Shown: positions 52,888 through 62,798, counted from the first letter of the stretch. The stretch is DNA of 64,000 bases from Candidatus Nitrotoga sp. BS (GCF_927797785.1 NZ_CAKMLL010000030.1:20588-84587); one strand, 5' to 3'. The notes: a model not told the origin generated them from the sequence alone. Made by a program: numbers and translations.

Positions 52888-53738
52888 CACGCGTCTGCTT
52901 TCATAAATATGCGGTCCATGCGCCCCCAGTGAAAATCCCGCAACAACGATTGTATGCGGGACTCCATACGTTTCAGATTGATGTAATGGCGAAAGCGTGT
53001 TTTCGTTGAGATGCCACATTGACGGGGTTGGTCTGGATCAAGCTCCCACGGGTGGAAATAAAAAATACAGGGTTTAACGTCCTGCTGGTTGACACGGCGT
53101 ATAAGCCAGCGCGATGCTTGATATGGTAGTAGTCTGAAGTAGCCTCCGCCTGCTGCGGGTAGGTTTCGACCCAATAATGCTGCAGTGGTGGGGGGAAGTT
53201 CCAGCATGCCGTCCTTTCCGCGTGGGTAGTGAGCAAAACGGGGTGCCTCGGGCATGCCGTAGTGGTCGTGTCGAATCGGATAAATGCTGGAACTATATTG
53301 ATAGCCAGCTTCCTGAAGTAAATCAAGCGCCCAAAGGTTCTCAGCGCCGATGGAAAAACTCGGGGCGCGATAGCCAATTACCTGGCTACCTGAGATATCT
53401 TCTAATATCTTTTTGGCGCGAGTGATGTCTAGGATGAATTCATCGCGGCTTAGCTCGCTAACGCGTTGGTGACCATAACCATGACTGGCAAGCTCATGCC
53501 CATTATCTACGATGCGGCGCACGATGGCAGGATAGCGTTCAGCGATCCAACCTAAAGTGAAAAAGGTTGCGTGCGCATTACCTTCGTCCAGTAAAGCTAG
53601 TGCGATATCAATATTGCGTTCAACCCGGCACGGTAGACTTTCCCAATGCTCGCGCGGGATGGTGGAGGCGAAGGCCGAGACTTGGAAGTAATCTTCCACG
53701 TCGATAGTCATCGCATTACGTATTAGCGCTGCGGTCAT
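52887..53738 (-). CDS. XrtA-system polysaccharide deacetylase
   Basis: 283 residues of the carbohydrate esterase 4 (NodB) fold. TIDVEDYFQ holds the catalytic Asp and HELASHGYGHQRV the two metal-binding His (H-X3-H). GYRAPSFSIG and FYFHPWELD complete the active site. It removes acetyl groups from N-acetyl sugars of the chain, fitting the UDP-GlcNAc epimerase gene upstream. ATG 53772 is also in frame, but ATG 53738 gives the family N-terminus; neither has a strong site. Confidence 0.9.
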   Translation of the reverse strand: MTAALIRNAMTIDVEDYFQVSAFASTIPREHWESLPCRVERNIDIALALLDEGNAHATFFTLGWIAERYPAIVRRIVDNGHELASHGYGHQRVSELSRDEFILDITRAKKILEDISGSQVIGYRAPSFSIGAENLWALDLLQEAGYQYSSSIYPIRHDHYGMPEAPRFAHYPRGKDGMLELPPTTAALLGRNLPAAGGGYFRLLPYQASRWLIRRVNQQDVKPCIFYFHPWELDPDQPRQCGISTKTRFRHYINLKRMESRIQSLLRDFHWGRMDRIFMKADA

Positions 53739-53963
53739 CAGACTTTTCCGGTAAAAATCCAAATTTGCGAACATTTGTTGCGCAGATTACTTGCTTAAAT
53801 TGTTTCATTTTTATCTATGAGCATTGAGGAAAAAAATTTCTTTCTTACCTGTTGGTGATACAAATCACTGCAGAACGTTGGCAAATAGAAAAGTCTGCAT
53901 ACTGAATGCTCGCAAGCTTTCCCCGTGTTTTTTCTCACTCTGTATGGGTAGAGGCTACAATAA

Positions 53964-55127
53964 CTATTTGCTTGGGAAACTATTTTTAAGCCAGTCGAGA
54001 ATTTCCGCTGCAATACGTGTCGAGGCCTGCCCATCCCAGAATTCAGGGGTTCTGCCTGCTTTCCCGCCAGTAAGCATGATCTCGTCAAATATAGTTAGTA
54101 TCTTTGCTGAATCCAGCCCGGCGATAGTGTTGGTTCCCTCATCCACTGTGATCGGCCTTTCTGTATTATTTCTGAGTGTAATGCAGGGTATACCAAGGGC
54201 TGTGGTTTCTTCCTGAATGCCGCCTGAGTCGGTCAATACAACTCGTGCATCCTTCATAAGCCCCAGCATTTCCAGATAACCCATTGGAGGTAGCTGCAAT
54301 ACTGTAGGAACATTCAGTATGTCGTTAAATCCAAATTTTTGAATCATGTCGCGAGTGCGTGGATGCATCGGGAAAATAATTGGTAATTGGACACTGATCT
54401 TGATGGTTGTTTCAAGCAGTGAGCGCAGGGTGTCGGGATCATCCACATTGGAAGGCCGGTGTGCGGTTAGGATCGCATATCCTTCATGACCAACCAGAAA
54501 CTCTTCCCTGCCGACATTCTGCAGGATATTAGATATTGGGACTGCTTTTTCCAGGTTACGATGCAAGGTGTCAATCATGACATTGCCGACAAATCGAATG
54601 CGATGCTCGGCGATTCCCTCGCGCAATAGGTTTTCGCGACCACTGCGCTCAGTGATAAAAAGGAGCTCAGATATCTGGTCGGTCAAAACCCGATTGATTT
54701 CTTCCGGCATAGCGCGGTCGAAGCTGCGCAGGCCGGCTTCAACGTGAATAACTGGAACCCCTTTCTTTACAGCCACAAGCGCACAGGCTAGAGTGGAATT
54801 TACGTCACCGACTACTAGTACTGCAGAAGGATGCTTTGAGTCCAGAACAGCCTCGAAGCGAAGCATAACATTGGCGGTTTGTGCAGTGTGGCTTCCAGAG
54901 CCAACATCCAAATTAATATCGGGCTGCGGTATGCCGAGCGCTTCGAAATATTGATGGTTCATAGCAACGTCATAATGTTGGCCGGTATGAATCAAGGATA
55001 CATCGAGCTCTGGCCCAAGAGCAGCAAAGGCCGCCATGATAGGAGCCATTTTCATGAAATTAGGGCGCGCGCCTACAACACATAGAATGCTATAAGGTGC
55101 AAGGGCAGGTGGTTTAATGATTTGCAT
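53964..55127 (-). CDS. wecB: UDP-N-acetylglucosamine 2-epimerase (non-hydrolysing)
   Basis: 387 residues. Interconverts UDP-GlcNAc and UDP-ManNAc. ILCVVGARPNFMKMAPIM is the start signature, VVGDVNSTLACALVAVKKG and VHVEAGLRSFDRAMPEE follow, then the acid DSGGIQEE and RNNTERPITVDEGTN near the end. All catalytic residues are present. A ManNAc-containing repeat is likely, but no WecC dehydrogenase is seen in the window. It is set apart from the deacetylase gene by 225 bp and from the ATPase gene by about 280 bp in which I see no gene. Confidence 0.95.
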   Translation of the reverse strand: MQIIKPPALAPYSILCVVGARPNFMKMAPIMAAFAALGPELDVSLIHTGQHYDVAMNHQYFEALGIPQPDINLDVGSGSHTAQTANVMLRFEAVLDSKHPSAVLVVGDVNSTLACALVAVKKGVPVIHVEAGLRSFDRAMPEEINRVLTDQISELLFITERSGRENLLREGIAEHRIRFVGNVMIDTLHRNLEKAVPISNILQNVGREEFLVGHEGYAILTAHRPSNVDDPDTLRSLLETTIKISVQLPIIFPMHPRTRDMIQKFGFNDILNVPTVLQLPPMGYLEMLGLMKDARVVLTDSGGIQEETTALGIPCITLRNNTERPITVDEGTNTIAGLDSAKILTIFDEIMLTGGKAGRTPEFWDGQASTRIAAEILDWLKNSFPSK

Positions 55128-55408
55128 TATTTGTTATCTATGAATATATTCTTTTAAATAAATTTGGATTGTTTTTTGCTGGATCAGCATTTACATGCTA
55201 TCCCAAACTCTCTGAAAAAAGCGCAGAGCGCTAGCGTAATCTGACAGTCTTACCCTGCAGTTCTTAGGCCAGCTTTTGATTCCATTTACGTTGACATTGT
55301 TCTGCAGTATTTTGATGTGGGCTGATTTTTTTACCTCAAATTCAATCGCAATTTGCACACTCAAGTAAATCGCTCCTCACTGAACAATCATAATATTTAT
55401 GTGATTAT

Positions 55409-56416
55409 TTACTTGGTCAGGTCATTGATATTTGAATTAGAGCGAGAAAGAATTCGTTTAACCAGATCCAAAACGGAGATGACAGAGCTTTCCATTTTAA
55501 AAATCCTCTCGTCCATACTTTCTAAATTACCCTGAGTATCCTCTTTCTGCCCCGTTTGTGGGATGTCAGATATATTCTGTGCTGCGGCCTCCGGTATAGG
55601 GAGAGAAAATTCTTGTTGAATATCACCTATTACTTCAGTTACATCAGAACTTCCGAAATTATGACGTTCTTCAAGATAACCCATTAGAAAAAGGCGATCG
55701 CAAAGTGTATTTATTTTGCGTGGGATGCCCCCAGTAAAATTGTAGATTTCTAAGAAAGCATCTTCGTTCAAAGAAGGGTCTCCATTCCAACCAACGGTAT
55801 GCAGTCGATGTTCGATGTAGTCTCTTGTTTCCAGAGCATCTAATGGTCCCAAGTGGTAGGTCGCAATTACCCTCTGCTGCAATTGTTGCATGTCGCGACT
55901 AAGAAGGGTTTCCCTGAATTCAGGCTGTCCTAGCAGAAAGATCTGTAGCAATGATTTGTCAGCAGTTTGAAAATTGGACAGCATTCTTAACTCTTCCACT
56001 GCTTGGGGTGAAAGATTCTGTGCTTCATCCACTATCAATAGTGCGCGCTTTCCGTTTTGATCACATTCTCGAAGAAACTGCTCAAATCTGGTCAGCAGGC
56101 TGGCTTTGGAGCCGTCTTCGCAAGGTAGTCCGAACGCTGCGACTACCATTCTTAATGTGTCATCTGCATTAAGGTTGGTGTTGACGATTTGTGCTGCTAG
56201 AATTTTTTCCGCTTCAAGTTTGCAGAAAAGACCGCGCACCAAGGTGGTTTTGCCTGCGCCGACATCACCGGTTATGACAATGAAGCCTTCTCCTTGAGAC
56301 AGGCCATATTCCAAGTAGGCCATGGCGCGCTTATGCCCACTACTGCCAAAGAAGAATTGTGGATCAGGCTTGAGTTGAAAGGGCTTGGCGCTTAGTCCGT
56401 AGTATGATTGATACAT
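55409..56416 (-). CDS. XrtA/PEP-CTERM-associated AAA ATPase
   Basis: 335 residues. Start MYQSYYGLSAKPFQLKPDPQF, Walker A GDVGAGKT (50-57), Walker B LLIVDEAQNL and the sensor ILGQPEFRETL match the exosortase A-linked ATPase (TIGR03015), related to ExeA of type II secretion. It may power assembly of the export complex. It ends with a 70-residue extension rich in Ser, Glu and Ile. It is coupled within the operon to the beta-barrel gene 17 bp upstream. Confidence 0.9.
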   Translation of the reverse strand: MYQSYYGLSAKPFQLKPDPQFFFGSSGHKRAMAYLEYGLSQGEGFIVITGDVGAGKTTLVRGLFCKLEAEKILAAQIVNTNLNADDTLRMVVAAFGLPCEDGSKASLLTRFEQFLRECDQNGKRALLIVDEAQNLSPQAVEELRMLSNFQTADKSLLQIFLLGQPEFRETLLSRDMQQLQQRVIATYHLGPLDALETRDYIEHRLHTVGWNGDPSLNEDAFLEIYNFTGGIPRKINTLCDRLFLMGYLEERHNFGSSDVTEVIGDIQQEFSLPIPEAAAQNISDIPQTGQKEDTQGNLESMDERIFKMESSVISVLDLVKRILSRSNSNINDLTK

Positions 56417-56433
56417 TTATTGGGCTGCTCCAG

Positions 56434-58005
56434 CTAAAAACGCATTATCAAAGATGCGATGAGGGCATTCTCGCGAGAGTCACCACTAATTTGGTTAGAT
56501 TTTCGCTCGACATGTCGAAAATTAATTGCGCCATTAAGCTTGGGCTGTATTTGTCTTGTCAGCCCGACTCTAAAAGTTTTTGTTTCGTTCTCTCCGACTG
56601 TTTCAAGTGTTTGGGATTTAGCGTACATGGCGCTGATATTGGCAGTGGTTCGAGGACCAATTTTCAAGCTCCAAAGCGCATTACCACCAATTTGTTTTGT
56701 ATTGTCGTTCAATGCAAAGCTGTTTGTCCCAAACAAAACACTATCCACCTCTCTTGAAGTTTGTGCTTCACGCAACATGTGGAACATACTAAACACAAGT
56801 GTGTTTCTCACACCACTTAAAGCAACGGTTGCCTGCAAACGTTTTTGCAGAAAAAATCGATTTGTGATGAAGTTGATTGGATCAACATATGAGGCTGACA
56901 ATCCATTGTCTAGGATGAAGGCATCTACTGTTTGCTGTCGTAATACGGGATCGGGAATACTGGACGTCCATAGCTGATTCAGGAAGCTTGCTGTATCAAT
57001 CGTGGCCGTAGCCAGAAATTGATCGCGGCTAGTGGTGACATTCTGGTTGTAGTCCAGGCTCCAAGCTGATCTGCGAGTGCGATGGCTGGCCGAGAGAGTG
57101 TAGGTAGTGCCAAAAAACGCTTTGCCAGTATTGGCAGTGATATTCGTTCTTGCAGATGGTGTCCAGACAAAACCAACTGTCCAAAAAGACCCAGCCGATT
57201 TTCCAGTTGTTGATATATAGCTGAACTTTTGGTATCCACTTGTTCCAGTCAGGCTGAACTTTGATGAAACCCGATAACGAAGATTACCTCTATATTGTTC
57301 GTTTTCACCAGATGTGCCTAAACCGCTTATTTTTTGTTTGTTATATTGTAAACCCCAGCTTAGTGTTCTGAAAGCAGAACCGCTGGTGAGACTGAACAGG
57401 ATCCTATCCGATTGGCTCCCAGATTGCCCCTCTATGCCAGTGTATACCGCATTATGAGTGTAGCGTGCTTGCGATGAAGCAAAATTGGAGAAGTCGTGAC
57501 GTATATAAGGGCTAATGCTATAGGTTTTTACATTAGTTCGGTTGTTCGTGATGTTTTCATTGTTGGTAGTCAGTGGGCCAAGGAGAGAAATGTTTTGTTG
57601 GCCGATGTTAGCAGTACTATCAAGAAAAAAAAAGTTTTTAATTAACTCCGCATTTGCACCTGCATTTAACTGTTGAGCAATCCTATTTCCATTACTCTCA
57701 TTTGCATAGAAAATATTTTGCATTGTGTAGTTTGCATTGACTTTCAAGCGTGCTCCGGTTCCAGTCAATGAAACTCCAGGACTAATTTGGGTGATGAAAT
57801 CACTCTTCTCATTACCTTGTGTAGCGAGAGTAACATTGTCGGTATAAGTTTCTACTAGGGTTAGGCGGGGTGTTACTTTCCAGTCAGCAGCAGTGGAGCA
57901 TGCAGGATATATCAGTAAGATAGGGGAGGCTATCTGGACTATCTTATGGAAAATATTGCGAAATCCATTACTACAAATCACTTTAGTCATAGTAGCCGTA
58001 ACCAT
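56434..58005 (-). CDS. PEP-CTERM-associated outer-membrane beta-barrel protein
   Basis: 523 residues. A signal peptide (hydrophobic stretch near residues 20-38 ending CSTAA) is followed by alternating amphipathic strands (VTPRLTLVETYTDNVTLAT, LKVNANYTMQNIFY, TNITANTGKAFFG, RTTANISAMYAKSQT) and a final outer-membrane-type strand ending in MRF. This fits the TIGR03016 family. It is probably an outer-membrane component of the exporter. ATG 58005 has GGA upstream; ATG 57990 is an alternative. Either start overlaps the tyrosine kinase gene. Confidence 0.85.
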   Translation of the reverse strand: MVTATMTKVICSNGFRNIFHKIVQIASPILLIYPACSTAADWKVTPRLTLVETYTDNVTLATQGNEKSDFITQISPGVSLTGTGARLKVNANYTMQNIFYANESNGNRIAQQLNAGANAELIKNFFFLDSTANIGQQNISLLGPLTTNNENITNNRTNVKTYSISPYIRHDFSNFASSQARYTHNAVYTGIEGQSGSQSDRILFSLTSGSAFRTLSWGLQYNKQKISGLGTSGENEQYRGNLRYRVSSKFSLTGTSGYQKFSYISTTGKSAGSFWTVGFVWTPSARTNITANTGKAFFGTTYTLSASHRTRRSAWSLDYNQNVTTSRDQFLATATIDTASFLNQLWTSSIPDPVLRQQTVDAFILDNGLSASYVDPINFITNRFFLQKRLQATVALSGVRNTLVFSMFHMLREAQTSREVDSVLFGTNSFALNDNTKQIGGNALWSLKIGPRTTANISAMYAKSQTLETVGENETKTFRVGLTRQIQPKLNGAINFRHVERKSNQISGDSRENALIASLIMRF

Positions 58006-58855
58006 AATTGGTTCCGCCGGCGAATGCCTTCGACTTATTGTAGATTAAGTTAATGTGTGGGTTTGTGTCGATCTGACGGAGTGCCTCTTTGACAGAGTGC
58101 TGAGTTGTAACTTCGGCTTCTACAACCATGACAATCTGACCCATCTGACTTGCTAGGACACGTGCCTCAGTTGTGGGGAGCAAGGGCGGGGAATCAAATA
58201 TAACAATGCGATCTGGGTATCGGTTTGCAATTTCATTCAACAAGCTACTCATAGCTTGGCTTGCCAATAGTTCAGTTGCGTGTCTATGACTTGTTCCTGC
58301 GGGAAGAATTCTGAGAGTATCAACGTTAGTATTAATCATAACTTCTGCTAAATCGAGTTGTTCGTCGAGAAGAATATCCATTAAACCGACAGCTGACTTC
58401 AATCCTAAAGTGCGAAGAACCGATGGCCGAGCTACATCCGCATCTATGAGTAGAACCGTGTGATCCATTTCTGTTGCGATGCTCATTGCCAAATTAATGG
58501 CACAGAATGTTTTTCCCTCTTGAGGTAACGCACTGGTTACCATGATCAAATTTCCATGGTGTATCGCTCCAGCTCCTTTTATGAAAGCATTTTGGATCAA
58601 TGAGCGTTTAATTCCTCTAAACTCCTGAGCGGCTAAAGTTTTGCCTTGATCAGGCGTGATCATGCCCAATTGATGCAATTTAGCTAGATTTATTTCGACT
58701 TGCGTAATTGATTTTCTGTCGGAATTACGGGCATTGTGTTCATGAATTACTTTTGAACTTTGTTCACTTGGGCTTTCCAACTTTACCTTTAGTGGGGGCG
58801 TTACCTCACCTTTATTCTGCTCAAATCTATTTGCTGCTTTTTCAATAATGCTCAC
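57983..58855 (-). CDS. Exopolysaccharide/PEP-CTERM tyrosine autokinase
   Basis: 290 residues. A cytoplasmic BY-kinase that works with the separate chain-length protein. Walker A (SALPQEGKTFCAINLAMS), Walker A' (LLIDADVARPSV) and Walker B (IVIFDSPPLLPTTE) are all visible. The C-terminus YGYGYYD is the tyrosine-rich site of autophosphorylation. GTG 58855, preceded by GGGAGAT, gives MSIIEKAANRF, the family start (TIGR03018). A further ATG 12 bases upstream lacks a site. It is 130 bp after the chain-length gene. Confidence 0.92.
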   Translation of the reverse strand: MSIIEKAANRFEQNKGEVTPPLKVKLESPSEQSSKVIHEHNARNSDRKSITQVEINLAKLHQLGMITPDQGKTLAAQEFRGIKRSLIQNAFIKGAGAIHHGNLIMVTSALPQEGKTFCAINLAMSIATEMDHTVLLIDADVARPSVLRTLGLKSAVGLMDILLDEQLDLAEVMINTNVDTLRILPAGTSHRHATELLASQAMSSLLNEIANRYPDRIVIFDSPPLLPTTEARVLASQMGQIVMVVEAEVTTQHSVKEALRQIDTNPHINLIYNKSKAFAGGTNYGYGYYD

Positions 58856-58985
58856 CTGATCTCCCAACAGTATTCGGTCTGGCTGCTTAATCTGATCATC
58901 GATTTGATCTTAATTAAGCAAATCCCTGTCCGTTATTATCTTGGCCATAATTGTTGTTTTAAATTTTTAAGAGGTGCTCTCAATA

Positions 58986-60527
58986 TTATAATTTAAGGAA
59001 CAAAATTATCATTACCACACCATACAAGGCAACCAGTAAAGTAATAGCAAGCCCGAAAGCATATAGACTCCTTTTTCGCTTTGTTTTCTCATGGTCAGTC
59101 CAATTCATAGTCACAGTGCCCAGGATCGGCAAACCAACTGATTCCCGTAGACTATTTTGACTCATAAAAGTAGGTCTGATTTGGCTCATTAATAGCGCAC
59201 ACCCTATTCCGCCTAACACGGCACCAAGAAAAACCATGCTGAATAACATTAACCGGTTCGGTCCTGAAGGAACAAGTGGAACTGTAGGTGGATCTATGAC
59301 CTTGAATGTCAGCATATCTGAAGTAGCACTTAATTCCCCTGACAGCTTTGCAGACTCTCTGCGACCAACAAGACTTTCATAATTTGATTTGTTAATATTA
59401 TAGTCCCGGTTGAGTTGAGCAAACTCTTCTGCCACTTGGGGCTTCGCAATTGTCAGTGCTGTTAATTGAGCCATTCGAGAAGAGTATTCTTCTACTCGAG
59501 CTTTCATCGCGGCGACTCTGGCTTCGGCCTCTGATAAGGAAACATTAAGTTGTTGCAGCATTGGGCTGTAACCCTTGCCTCGATCCCGATCAATGACGGG
59601 TTTTTTATGCTTAGCCTCTTCCAGCTTGCGCTCTTCAAGTTTTGCAATCAGGCGCTTGATTGAAAGAACATCAGGATGGCGTTCTGTAAAGCGCAGACGC
59701 ATAGCATCCATGTCATTAGTTAACGCCTGGATCCGAGCGTCAATTACTGGGTTAACGATATTGCTCGCTGGCGCTAGCTCTGAATTCAGGTCATCAGAGA
59801 GTGAGCCATCTTCAATTTGATCTTTGATGGCGTTGCGCGCTTGTTCTGCTTCACGTAGCCCAAGCTTCGCTTCGTTCAGGCTATCCGAAACTGTTTCCAG
59901 TTGTGAGCCATAACCGCCGTCCCGTGGCAATAGACCACGGTTTTTTATTTGGAATTCCGTGACAGCTTTTTCCGCTATGACCAACTTATCCTCATAATTT
60001 TTGATTTGCTCATCGATAAATTTAATCGCTTTTTCGGAGTCTTGTTTCTGATTCCCGAAGCTGCCTTCAACAAAAATGGTTAGAAAGGCCTGGACTACAT
60101 CTTTCGCAATTTTTGGAGTTTGGTGGTTATAGGAAAAAACATAGAGGTCAGCACCATTACTTGCGTTGATCCTTATCTGGCTCTTCAGGTCACTGACTAG
60201 CCGCTCATGATCCTTGGCATCTGTAGCATTGATATCTAAATCCACCATTCGCAAAACTCGCTCTACGTTTGGACGGCTAAGAAGAGTACGGCTCATGATT
60301 GAAACCTGCTGCTCCATGTTTGGAACAGTAGTCATACTTGCCAGGAGTGGCTTTAAGATAGTTCTGGTGTCCACAAAAACTCTCGCAGAAGCCTGATAAT
60401 CGTTAGGTAAGGAATTTATCTTGTATCCTCCTACCAAAACAACGATCCACGCAATAACTACCGCATACCATCGGTATTTCCATATTCCTTTTAAGTAGGA
60501 AAGTATCAGGGATATTAATTCCTCCAT
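58986..60527 (-). CDS. Exosortase A-associated polysaccharide chain-length determinant (Wzz type)
   Basis: 513 residues. Membrane spans at about 18-36 and 490-512, with a third at about 425-445, and a large periplasmic region between the first and second. That region is mostly coiled coil (KLVIAEKAVTEFQIKNRGLL, LSEAEARVAAMKARVEEYSS). NYESLVGRRESAKLS and DPPTVPLVPSGPNRL are the Wzz-type proline-rich end. It belongs to TIGR03007 and sets chain length together with the tyrosine kinase. GGAGAGC lies upstream of the start. Confidence 0.92.
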   Translation of the reverse strand: MEELISLILSYLKGIWKYRWYAVVIAWIVVLVGGYKINSLPNDYQASARVFVDTRTILKPLLASMTTVPNMEQQVSIMSRTLLSRPNVERVLRMVDLDINATDAKDHERLVSDLKSQIRINASNGADLYVFSYNHQTPKIAKDVVQAFLTIFVEGSFGNQKQDSEKAIKFIDEQIKNYEDKLVIAEKAVTEFQIKNRGLLPRDGGYGSQLETVSDSLNEAKLGLREAEQARNAIKDQIEDGSLSDDLNSELAPASNIVNPVIDARIQALTNDMDAMRLRFTERHPDVLSIKRLIAKLEERKLEEAKHKKPVIDRDRGKGYSPMLQQLNVSLSEAEARVAAMKARVEEYSSRMAQLTALTIAKPQVAEEFAQLNRDYNINKSNYESLVGRRESAKLSGELSATSDMLTFKVIDPPTVPLVPSGPNRLMLFSMVFLGAVLGGIGCALLMSQIRPTFMSQNSLRESVGLPILGTVTMNWTDHEKTKRKRSLYAFGLAITLLVALYGVVMIILFLKL

Positions 60528-60690
60528 TTTGCCGAGCTCTCCATAATGGTGTGGGTATCAGTTTTTAATTTAACAGTACTCCGTGATTGCATAACGGAGT
60601 GGCCATTTAGTTATGGGATGTATTGACAAATTAGTTGTGCGTCGCCAGGTTTCTTAAACCACAGCCGTGCATTTAAGAAAGAAATATCAA

Positions 60691-61320
60691 TCAAAAAAAG
60701 CTTTCAGGTATTACTAAAATATCCCCTGGGCGTACTGGAATGTTGGCTGAAATGTCTCCATCTTCAATTAGATCGTCTAAACGGACAGCAACATGTTGTG
60801 TTTTGCCATCTATGTTGCGAATAATGCTGGCCTTGTTACCCGCTGCAAATGGTGTAATACCACCTACCGTAATCATGACATCTAATAGTGACATACCGTT
60901 GTTATAGTGAAGAGCTTGGGGTTTGCCCGCCTCTCCTATTACACGAATTTGTTCAGTATATGGCCCGACAAAGCCAGTCACGATAACCGTTACAATCGGA
61001 TCTTGAATGTATATAGCCAGTGCTTTCTCAATATCACGAGCCAAATGTGTTGACGTCTTTCCCATGGCGGGCAGGTCTTCTACCAAAGGGGTGGTAATTT
61101 TGCCGTCTGGGCGAACTGGAACTGACATTGAGACTTCTGGATTGTGCCAAACTATAATATTAATGCTGTCACCTGGGCCGATCAGATAGTCGTGTGAGGG
61201 GGGTTCTTCTGATGGGGAAAGAGTTATACGTGGGGTGCTAGAGCAACCTCCGAGGGTTAAGATCGACAGTGCTATAGCAAAAACTAGCAATCTCATTGTA
61301 TTAGTACGTAGAGTATTCAT
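60691..61320 (-). CDS. XrtA-system polysaccharide export lipoprotein (Wza-like)
   Basis: 209 residues. Lipobox LTLGGCSS puts the lipid on Cys26. Two export domains follow: DYLIGPGDSINIIVWHNPE (poly-export motif) and IRVIGEAGKPQALHYNNGMSL (SLBB fold). It is shorter than E. coli Wza and is of the TIGR03027 type. It forms the outer-membrane channel for the glycan. AAGGA precedes the start. It is the first gene of the 24-kb operon, so its promoter lies in the region 61321-61800. Confidence 0.92.
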   Translation of the reverse strand: MNTLRTNTMRLLVFAIALSILTLGGCSSTPRITLSPSEEPPSHDYLIGPGDSINIIVWHNPEVSMSVPVRPDGKITTPLVEDLPAMGKTSTHLARDIEKALAIYIQDPIVTVIVTGFVGPYTEQIRVIGEAGKPQALHYNNGMSLLDVMITVGGITPFAAGNKASIIRNIDGKTQHVAVRLDDLIEDGDISANIPVRPGDILVIPESFF

Positions 61321-62104
61321 CTGATTTCCTTAGAATTGCGATCATTATGATGATGGTAGGTTTGCTAGGCGTATTCCTCACGCCTTTTATGATGATTTAG
61401 ATGAAGTCGTATCTCGTTGCTAGACTTTCGATTATAAATTTACTGAGCTTCTACCTAGGCTAATGATTGACCATCGGATAAAGCATGAAAACCTTTAGTA
61501 TAATTCTGAATTTTTATATATGCTAGTTTTGAATTATGGCTACTTTTCTCTATACGAAAAGGTATCAAAGAAACGGCATTGAATTAAGACAGGCATATTT
61601 TTAAGTATGATTTCAGTTCAATATAAATCCGTCCTCCATTCAGTAACTACATCTTCGAAAAGAATAAAGGTATGTCACGTATTGCTTTTAATTCGAAAGG
61701 CTATTGCATTTTATATCAAATAACCTATTATTTATTATAGCATAATCTTGATAAATGATTTGATAAAATTATTGAATATCCATGACTCGCGTAGGTAAAC
61801 TGTCCGAATTCGTCAACGCAAAACTTAATGCCCACTCTCCTGATAGTAGAAAGGTCTCTTTCTTCCTTCGTCATCGGTGTTAATGGATAAAAGTTGTGCT
61901 ATCGGTGGCGGACAGGGCCAATGTGCATTACTTTTTCAAGGGTGAACAACTGTTGGTTTTTGCCCCTTAACGTCTGTTGTATAACGTTTTTTGATCGTTT
62001 TTTTCTACCCGTGCATTGACTGTTTTACCATCTTCCTCTGCTTTTTTCTTTGCGCTTTGGTGAGTGTGGTGTATGTGTATTTCGATTTCGTCAGTAATGC
62101 TTAA
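61321..62104. other. Promoter region of the XrtA operon, no gene seen
   Basis: 784 bp, AT-rich, between the export lipoprotein gene (minus strand) and a pseudogene. It must hold the promoter and leader of the long EPS operon. A T-rich stretch occurs near 61980-62060. I see no clear -35/-10 pair, riboswitch or small RNA, and no open frame with family features. A regulator gene of the PrsK/PrsR type is not here. Confidence 0.5.
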
Positions 62105-62465
62105 TCAAGCCGATAAAGGTTGTAACGTGCTTGCTAGAAATGCGGATTCAGTTGCAGTGCATTCATGAATTCACGCCGTGCTTCATCATTGCAGAGGGCT
62201 AGCAGATAAGCATAACCAAGATTGTTGTGTATACGCACTTTGCCAGGTGACTTCATCACGGTATCTTCCCACAAACGGATATTTCTAGCGTAATCCTGAT
62301 TTCGCAGTATGGTAAAAGTACGCTAGCAGGCTACCATGATCACAAATAGCGCTAGGACGAAGACCAGTGGTAGCGCATTGGCGGAAGAGTTGTTTTGCAA
62401 CGGCAGGTTTGGATCAATGTTCAGTCACAGAGGTAAGCCCATTGCCGCATCAGGTGGGAAAAGGC
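62105..62465 (-). pseudogene. TPR / oligosaccharyltransferase-like protein, C-terminal remnant
   Basis: One minus-strand frame, interrupted by stops, reads LNIDPNLPLQNN, then a hydrophobic ALPLVFVLALFVIMVAC, then a stop, then RTFTILRNQDYARNIRLWED, then KSPGKVRIHNNLGYAYLLA, then DEARREFMNALQLNPHF, a stop, and QARYNLYRLD. The end of a TMTC-like membrane protein with TPR repeats (N-LGYAY--A...A---F--AL-L-P) is clear, and the frame is kept across both stops. No in-frame start or ribosome-binding site is seen. Confidence 0.7.
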
Positions 62466-62522
62466 AGAGCTCTTACACACGATATATCTATCCCTATGAA
62501 AAAAAGCTTGAATGACCTTAAG

Positions 62523-62550
62523 TGGCAAAAATTAAATTAATTTTTTGCCA
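62523..62550. repeat. Perfect 9-bp hairpin, T/A-rich loop
   Basis: TGGCAAAAA (62523-62531) pairs with TTTTTGCCA (62542-62550) around a 10-nt AT loop. It lies between the TPR pseudogene and the glnK promoter and could act as a weak bidirectional terminator. Confidence 0.45.
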
Positions 62551-62672
62551 TTGCTTGAAGCAAACCGGTGAGCCGTATCAAGAAAGTTGCCTGAGTTGCA
62601 AATGCCGACAGTGATACCGATAACCTTAGGTGCCAATTGTCACGGTTGTGAGTGCTGACTCAAGTGGCATAT

Positions 62673-62689
62673 TTCACTCAATTGGTGCA
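62673..62689 (+). promoter_or_regulatory. Probable NtrC-binding site upstream of glnK
   Basis: TTCACTCAATTGGTGCA is a near-palindrome matching the enhancer consensus TGCAC-N7-GTGCA seen upstream of glnA in enteric bacteria, with one changed base (T for G). It lies about 100 bp before the -24 element, a usual enhancer distance. Confidence 0.55.
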
Positions 62690-62782
62690 CTGCAGGTTTC
62701 AAGATGCATAAAATTGATGCATATAAATTTTTTTCTATCTTCATAATAAATCAACATGTTGTTTTTAATAACAAAATTATAA

Positions 62783-62798
62783 TGGCACGGAAGCTGCT
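62783..62798 (+). promoter_or_regulatory. Sigma-54 promoter of glnK
   Basis: TGGCAC at 62783 and CTGCT ending at 62798 fit the -24/-12 consensus TGGCAC-N5-TTGCW with one mismatch (C for the first T) and correct spacing. Transcription would start near 62810, about 50 bp before the ATG. The placement upstream of a PII gene and behind an NtrC site supports nitrogen control. Confidence 0.65.
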
